NCBI GenBank assembly: GCA_900771975.1
Contig: CAAGPV010000063.1
Coordinates: 1 to 35,725, forward strand
Source: an uncultured Prevotella sp.
GTDB taxonomy: Bacteria > Bacteroidota > Bacteroidia > Bacteroidales > Bacteroidaceae
Direction: 5' to 3'
Length of the DNA stretch: 35,725 bases
The position numbers were made by a program, and so were the translations under genes. The first letter of the stretch is position 1, and each line of letters opens with the position of its first letter. Below, one piece after another: positions 31,220-35,725 of this stretch. A model generated the notes under the pieces. That model worked only from the letters and a program-made list of their open reading frames with translations, had not been told where the DNA came from and ran no database searches.

Positions 31220-31987
31220 TTATTCCAGTTCATCAGGCGAAATGGTGATGGTGAAACTCTTCTTGGATGGCGTAGAGTAGATGAGCTTCAAGTTGTAGTT
31301 GAGTTCTTTAATCAGATCTATCATTTCCCTGTCGGTTCCGGTTAAAGCCGAATAAGTCTGAATGAGGTTTTGCTTGAGCGTTTGGGTTTGGTTAGAAATA
31401 AGCGGATAGATGTCTTCGTTGACCAAATAGCTTATGCACACAGAGTAGGCTCCCAAGCGCATATCCTCAACGTCTACACCCTTGCCGCTTTTACCGGCAT
31501 TCTTGAAGACCTTGCGGGTGGCATCGACAATTTCAGAGAGCCGTTCACGTGGCGTCTGGTGGGTGCCTGCATCCTTCACACCGTTGCGAACATCAGCTGC
31601 AGTGAAGGTAACAGTGTAGCCCTTTTGGCTACGTTCGCCCACATAGTGAAGTTTAAATCCCATATTCTTGCTGCGCAGAATGTTCAGCATGGGCTTGAAA
31701 TTTGGCACATCGAAGGCGGCATAAGCCTTGGCCTTACTGGACGGTTGTTTGGCCAAAGCACCGGCTTCATCGACATTAATCATCTTGTCAAGGGTGTAAT
31801 GAAACGTGACGTAATGGGCATCATAGGTCACTTTGGTGAGGGTGCACATTTCTGTGGTGATGGGAAGGGTTTTGTTAATTTCCTTAACAAACTCGCCAAG
31901 TTCTATCTCCTGGGCGTTGAGGTGAACCATTCCGGTCAAGAAGAAAAGTAAGCAAATCAGGAAACGGAGGATGGTTTTCTTTATCAT
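31220..31987 (-). CDS. Unknown secreted protein
   Basis: A 255-residue protein that I do not recognise. The signal peptide (KKTILRFLICLLFFLTGMVHLNAQ) suggests cleavage after about residue 25, with the mature protein in the periplasm or outside. The mature part alternates short beta-strand-like segments (YVTFHYTLDKM, YTVTFTAADV, NLKLIYSTPSKKSFTITISPDEL) with helices (ETKVFKN-like region near 150, then QTLKQNLIQTYSAL). The strands at the N- and C-terminal ends look loosely alike, so an internal duplication is possible. No lipobox Cys and no catalytic motif are seen. It is a single gene convergent with the Dna2-like gene, with TATATTTG as a -7 box at 32039-32046. Confidence 0.75.
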   Translation of the reverse strand: MIKKTILRFLICLLFFLTGMVHLNAQEIELGEFVKEINKTLPITTEMCTLTKVTYDAHYVTFHYTLDKMINVDEAGALAKQPSSKAKAYAAFDVPNFKPMLNILRSKNMGFKLHYVGERSQKGYTVTFTAADVRNGVKDAGTHQTPRERLSEIVDATRKVFKNAGKSGKGVDVEDMRLGAYSVCISYLVNEDIYPLISNQTQTLKQNLIQTYSALTGTDREMIDLIKELNYNLKLIYSTPSKKSFTITISPDELE

Positions 31988-32038
31988 AAATTGTGGGTTA
32001 AAGGGTTAATATTGTCAAAAAGATTGTTTTTACTTCTG

Positions 32039-32046
32039 CAAATATA
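32039..32046 (-). promoter_or_regulatory. -7 box of the unknown secreted protein gene
   Basis: Minus strand TATATTTG, 51 nt before the start codon. No clear -33 element. Confidence 0.5.
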
Positions 32047-32114
32047 CAGAAAAAAAAGGAAATCGCTCGTTTTAAGACAGAAATTATCAGCAAAAACGTT
32101 CACAAGAAACCAAT

Positions 32115-32146
32115 AAGGTGGACTTACCTCACGGTACATCCACCTT
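32115..32146 (-). terminator. Hairpin after the glycosyltransferase gene
   Basis: AAGGTGGA (32115-32122) pairs with TCCACCTT (32139-32146), with an inner TACC/GGTA stem. On the minus strand it is followed by ATTGGTTTCTTG, a weak T-rich stretch. Confidence 0.5.
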
Positions 32147-32201
32147 GGTCATTAGGTAAATAATTGTCTGAAATAGTAAGTGAGCTATCTTGCGCCCCAC
32201 C

Positions 32202-33215
32202 CTAATGGGTCATATAGCGCTGATAGTAGAGATATATCTGCATCCATGGCTGGAGCAAGGCACGCACCATTGCCACGGGGTCTTTCTCATAACTGTAGAA
32301 CATCTGATGGCGGTATTTAAAATAGAGGCGCATCAGTGAAAACACTTTCCACCACCGTGAATCGCTCTCATAGCCGAGCAATTTGACCGCATCGCGATAG
32401 ATGGCTGGTGAAGGCGTGGGATGCACAGACTCCAAGAACTCTTGGCGTAAGCGGAAATGGCGGCACATCACAGGCTTTACCTCGTGCCAATGGGTCCAGC
32501 CAAACCGCAACATATAGAGGGCATTAGCCATACCCCGCTGTTGACGGTCATCACGTGGCTTGAAGCTGGCCGCCTCGTCGTAACGTCGCCACAAGGCCAA
32601 CTGCTTGTCAAGCAACACCACACTATCATAGGCAGCTGCCGTCTGGGAGAGGATGACGTCATACCACGTCTGCCGATAAATGGGTCCCGATGGCGGCACC
32701 AGGTCGAGCAGCTGTCGCCTGAACAACAGGCAATGGCCTGAAAAACCCGTATAGAGCATTCTGACGAGGTTGCAACTGGGCCGCCTACGATCATAAGGCA
32801 ACAACTTGCGCTCCTTACCCTGTTGGCAGAAAGGCTCAGAACGGCAGATGCACATCAATTTGTTGCCGATGGCAGCGGCCTGTTCCTTCAGTTTGTCGGG
32901 ATGCCACACATCGTCTTGATCGCTCACCGCTAACAGGTGGCCTGAAGCACGTCGCATAGCACTGAAAAAGTTGCCGTTGATGCCGTGCTCGGCTTCGTTA
33001 CGGAATAGCTTCACCACAGGAAACCTGCTTGCATACGACTGCAATATCGTCCACGTATGGTCAGAGGAACCGTCGTCCTGAACTATCACCTCATAGGGAG
33101 GCAAAGACTGTCCCAAAATGGAGTCGAGCTGTTCCGACAGATATTTTTCTCCATTATAGGTGCACATCACAACGGATATGTTGGGCAAGCTCTTCATCAC
33201 TTTTTGCTGAAACAT
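32202..33215 (-). CDS. Glycosyltransferase family 2 protein
   Basis: A 337-residue GT-A fold enzyme that adds a sugar from a nucleotide donor, probably to a cell-surface polysaccharide on the cytosolic face. The N-terminal domain has ISVVMCTYNGEKYLSEQLDSIL and VIVQDDGSSDHTW, then GINGNFFSAMRRASGHLLAVSDQDDVW, where QDD takes the place of the metal-binding DxD. The overall sequence resembles rhamnosyltransferase-like GT2 members of O-antigen clusters, but the sugar cannot be told. The C-terminal part is basic and aromatic (RLYFKYRHQMFYSYEKD). Codon 7 (ATG 33197) is an equally plausible start. It stands alone rather than in a glycan cluster. A -7 box lies at 33300-33307. Confidence 0.88.
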   Translation of the reverse strand: MFQQKVMKSLPNISVVMCTYNGEKYLSEQLDSILGQSLPPYEVIVQDDGSSDHTWTILQSYASRFPVVKLFRNEAEHGINGNFFSAMRRASGHLLAVSDQDDVWHPDKLKEQAAAIGNKLMCICRSEPFCQQGKERKLLPYDRRRPSCNLVRMLYTGFSGHCLLFRRQLLDLVPPSGPIYRQTWYDVILSQTAAAYDSVVLLDKQLALWRRYDEAASFKPRDDRQQRGMANALYMLRFGWTHWHEVKPVMCRHFRLRQEFLESVHPTPSPAIYRDAVKLLGYESDSRWWKVFSLMRLYFKYRHQMFYSYEKDPVAMVRALLQPWMQIYLYYQRYMTH

Positions 33216-33299
33216 GTATGTTCTTCCAACGGGAAATCCGGAGGAAAGAAAACAGGTTCTTTGTGGAATTGACCTTCCTTTGGTTTATTTTTTACGTGG

Positions 33300-33307
33300 C
33301 AAAGATA
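33300..33307 (-). promoter_or_regulatory. -7 box of the glycosyltransferase gene
   Basis: Minus strand TATCTTTG, 84 nt before ATG 33215. The -33 match is weak. Confidence 0.5.
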
Positions 33308-33399
33308 CACCAATTTTTTCATTCTCACCGCATAATCAACATTTATTTAACAAAGAAAAAACCATTGCTCTGTCTTTTTCAAAATAGAAGTTAAAAGGT

Positions 33400-33430
33400 T
33401 TTGACCTTTCCACAATTTGTCTTATCTTTG
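33400..33430 (+). promoter_or_regulatory. Promoter of the nucleoside phosphorylase - mnmE pair
   Basis: TTTG (33400-33403), 19-bp spacer, TATCTTTG (33423-33430), 41 nt before ATG 33472. This is a full consensus. Confidence 0.8.
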
Positions 33431-33471
33431 CATTAAACAACCCTTTAGATTAACAATCAATATCTAAGCGT

Positions 33472-34347
33472 ATGGAAAAGAGATATTTTGCCCCTTCCGA
33501 GCTTATCATCAATCCCGATGGAAGCATCTTCCACCTTCACCTAAAACCAGAACATCTGGCAGACAAGGTAATTCTCGTAGGCGACCCCGGACGCGTTGCC
33601 TTGGTGGCTTCCCACTTTGAGAATATCGAAAACGAAGTGGAAAGCCGTGAGTTCCACACCATTACGGGAACCTATCAAGGTAAGCGCATCACTGTGCAAA
33701 GCACCGGCATAGGCTGTGACAACATAGACATCGTGATGAACGAACTGGACGCTTTGGCCAATATCGACTTTGCCACACGCACCGAACGGGACACCCACCG
33801 CGCACTTACCCTCGTGCGTGTAGGAACCTGTGGAGGACTACAACCCAACACCCCTGTGGGCACCTTCGTGGCCAGCGTGAAGAGCATTGGCTTTGACGGA
33901 CTGCTCAACTTCTATGCAGGACGTGACGAAGCCACCGACACCGACTTTGAAAAAGAGTTTAAACGTCAGGTGGAATGGAACGATGCCATAGGCAATCCGT
34001 ATGTGGCTAACAACGACCCACAACTGGTGGAGCGCATAGCCGGCACCGACATGGTGCGTGGCGTGACCATTGCTTGCGGAGGTTTCTTCGGTCCTCAGGG
34101 ACGAAGACTACGACTGCCGTTGGCTGACCCAGAACTCAACCACAAGATAGAACAATTTGAATATAAAGGACTGCGCGTGTCCAACTTCGAAATGGAGAGT
34201 TCGGCACTGGCTGGACTGTCAACTCTGATGGGACATCACGCCATGACCTGTTGTATGGTGATAGCTAACCGACTGGCTGGAGAAGCCAACGCCGGCTACA
34301 AAAACACCATTGACGGACTCATCAAAACGGCCCTTGAACGCATATAA
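33472..34347 (+). CDS. Nucleoside phosphorylase, uridine phosphorylase-like
   Basis: A 291-residue cytosolic enzyme of the NP-I (PNP/UDP) family that splits nucleosides with phosphate into base and ribose-1-phosphate. Signatures are VILVGDPGRVALVASHF (phosphate loop), STGIGCDNIDIVMNEL, VRVGTCGGLQPNTPVGTFV, and SNFEMESSALAGL, with the Met-Glu that binds ribose. It looks closest to uridine phosphorylases, including the Bacteroidetes form with a long C-terminal part, but purine nucleosides cannot be excluded. It has a full promoter and is followed 16 nt later by mnmE, so the two are probably co-transcribed. Confidence 0.9.
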   Translation: MEKRYFAPSELIINPDGSIFHLHLKPEHLADKVILVGDPGRVALVASHFENIENEVESREFHTITGTYQGKRITVQSTGIGCDNIDIVMNELDALANIDFATRTERDTHRALTLVRVGTCGGLQPNTPVGTFVASVKSIGFDGLLNFYAGRDEATDTDFEKEFKRQVEWNDAIGNPYVANNDPQLVERIAGTDMVRGVTIACGGFFGPQGRRLRLPLADPELNHKIEQFEYKGLRVSNFEMESSALAGLSTLMGHHAMTCCMVIANRLAGEANAGYKNTIDGLIKTALERI

Positions 34348-34363
34348 CACAGACTGACAACTT

Positions 34364-35725
34364 ATGAACAACGACACCATCTGCGCCCTCGCCACTCGAC
34401 CCGGGGGCGCAATCGGCATTATAAGGGTTTCGGGCAAGAACGCCATTTCCATTACCGACCGTCTCTTCCGTGGCAAAAAAGCCCTTTCATCATGTACGGC
34501 CGGCACACTCCACTATGGACAAATAGTTGACCTTTCTGGCAACGAAATAGACGACGTGGTGGTGAGCCTGTGGCGAGCACCAAAAAGCTATACGGGCGAA
34601 GACAGCACGGAAATATCGTGCCACGGTTCGTCTTACATTCTAAAACAAGTAATGGAAGCCCTCATTGAAGCTGGATGCCGAAGTGCCGAGCCTGGAGAAT
34701 ATACACGGCGGGCCTTTCTCAACGGAAAAATGGACCTCTCACAAGCCGAAGCGGTGGCCGATCTGGTGAGTGCCACCAACCGTGCCACCCACCACATGGC
34801 TCTCAGCCAGCTGAAAGGACACTTCAGCAGCCAACTTTCAAAACTGCGGGAACAACTGCTCAAGATGACATCGTTGCTCGAACTGGAACTGGACTTCAGT
34901 GACCACGAGGAGCTTGAGTTTGCCGACCGCACCACCCTTCGGCAACTCGCCCAAACCATTGACGAGCGCATCACACGGCTGGCAGAATCGTTCAAGACGG
35001 GTAACGCCCTCAAGAAGGGCATACCCGTGGCCATCATCGGCAAGACAAACGTAGGAAAAAGCACACTGCTCAACCAACTCTTAGGTGACGACAAGGCCAT
35101 CGTGAGCGACATTCACGGTACAACACGCGATGTCATCGAAGACACCACCGAGATAGACGGCATCACCTTTCGTTTCATAGACACAGCCGGGCTGCGCAAA
35201 ACTACCGATGTTGTGGAACAAATGGGCATCGACAGAAGCCTTCAAAAGTTGAAGGAAGCTACCATCATCCTATGGGTGAACGACCAAACGCCTACCCCCG
35301 AAGAACAAGAAAGCCTTTTAAGCAAGGCAAAAGGCAAAAAGGTGATATACATACACAACAAAGTGGACACCCCCACCCCAGAAGCAGAAAAACCCAATCC
35401 CGCCTTTTGCAGCTCCTTAACCATCAGCGCCAAACACGGATATGGGCTTGATGCTTTGAAAAAAGCCTTAGTAAAAGCCGCCGATCTGCCCGCTATCACT
35501 GAAAACGATGTCATCGTGACCAGCACACGCCACTACGACGCCCTAATGAAAGCCCACGATAGCCTTGCTCAAGTGTTTGCTGCCATGGACATGAACCTGA
35601 GTGGCGACCTAATAGCAGAAAACCTAAAAGCAACGCTCGAAGCCCTCGGTGAAATAACAGGTGGCCAAATAAGCAGTCAGGAAACCCTAAACAACATTTT
35701 CCACCACTTCTGCATCGGAAAGTAA
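34364..35725 (+). CDS. mnmE: tRNA modification GTPase MnmE
   Basis: A complete 453-residue protein whose stop codon forms the last bases of the window. With MnmG it installs the carboxymethylaminomethyl group (or taurine variants) on U34 of certain tRNAs. The N-terminal tetrahydrofolate-binding domain (about 1-118) starts TICALATRPGGAIGIIRVSG. A helical domain flanks the G domain, which has P-loop GKTNVGKST (226-234), HGTTRD, DTAGLRKT and HNKVD. The C-terminal FCIGK carries the invariant Cys of this family, confirming that the end is intact. It follows the nucleoside phosphorylase gene by 16 nt, with no separate promoter. Confidence 0.97.
   Translation: MNNDTICALATRPGGAIGIIRVSGKNAISITDRLFRGKKALSSCTAGTLHYGQIVDLSGNEIDDVVVSLWRAPKSYTGEDSTEISCHGSSYILKQVMEALIEAGCRSAEPGEYTRRAFLNGKMDLSQAEAVADLVSATNRATHHMALSQLKGHFSSQLSKLREQLLKMTSLLELELDFSDHEELEFADRTTLRQLAQTIDERITRLAESFKTGNALKKGIPVAIIGKTNVGKSTLLNQLLGDDKAIVSDIHGTTRDVIEDTTEIDGITFRFIDTAGLRKTTDVVEQMGIDRSLQKLKEATIILWVNDQTPTPEEQESLLSKAKGKKVIYIHNKVDTPTPEAEKPNPAFCSSLTISAKHGYGLDALKKALVKAADLPAITENDVIVTSTRHYDALMKAHDSLAQVFAAMDMNLSGDLIAENLKATLEALGEITGGQISSQETLNNIFHHFCIGK

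Overview
The window looks like a chromosomal segment of a Bacteroidales bacterium, most likely Prevotella or a close relative. Three things point there. Many genes are preceded by the Bacteroidetes-type promoter TTTG-N19-20-TAnnTTTG. Several products belong to families that are largely Bacteroidetes-specific (DUF4301, DUF5020, DUF5715, YARHG lipoprotein, HU-related protein with a 'smalltalk' peptide). Shine-Dalgarno sequences are mostly absent. Most of the window is ordinary core genome; I see no transposase, integrase, CRISPR array or rRNA.

Layout. 1-4.6 kb: a tRNA-Thr/tRNA-Gly pair, a DUF4301 protein and a long RelA-type alarmone synthetase whose hydrolase site is degenerate, followed by a gene-free stretch with a near-perfect parS-like site. 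4.7-8.4 kb: a leftward operon of TetR regulator, SGNH hydrolase and MBOAT acyltransferase, probably for O-acetylation of an exported glycan. 8.5-13.5 kb: htpG (with a sigma-54-like motif upstream), a DUF5715 putative M15-like lipoprotein, an ECF sigma factor followed by a 20-plus-bp perfect palindrome and a broken signal-peptide ORF, then an ElyC/SanA protein and a YARHG lipoprotein. 13.6-18 kb: tRNA-Ser, nhaD, mutT and a divergent NAD-dependent DNA ligase. 18-23.2 kb: DUF5020 protein, trmD, DUF805 protein, and secreted or cytosolic peptidases (Xaa-Pro aminopeptidase, C1 peptidase).

23.2-25.4 kb is the most unusual block. Two promoters with nearly identical cores drive a small RteC-like or unknown protein and an M15 peptidase. 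An HU-related DNA-binding protein and a 30-residue 'smalltalk' peptide ending in a lipobox-like Ser-Cys-Arg follow, and a strong terminator closes the block. 25.4-31.2 kb: rmuC divergent from a 1351-residue Dna2-like nuclease-helicase, both suggesting DNA-end or recombination functions. 31.2-35.7 kb: an unknown secreted protein, a GT2 glycosyltransferase, a nucleoside phosphorylase and mnmE, whose stop codon is the last base of the window.

The best candidates for something undescribed are the smalltalk cassette, the Dna2-like protein with a degenerate NERD-like N-terminus and no visible Fe-S cysteines, the palindrome plus truncated ORF behind the ECF sigma gene, the parS-like site, and the sigma-54-like htpG promoter. 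All functional statements are by eye from motifs and family memory; no database search was run.
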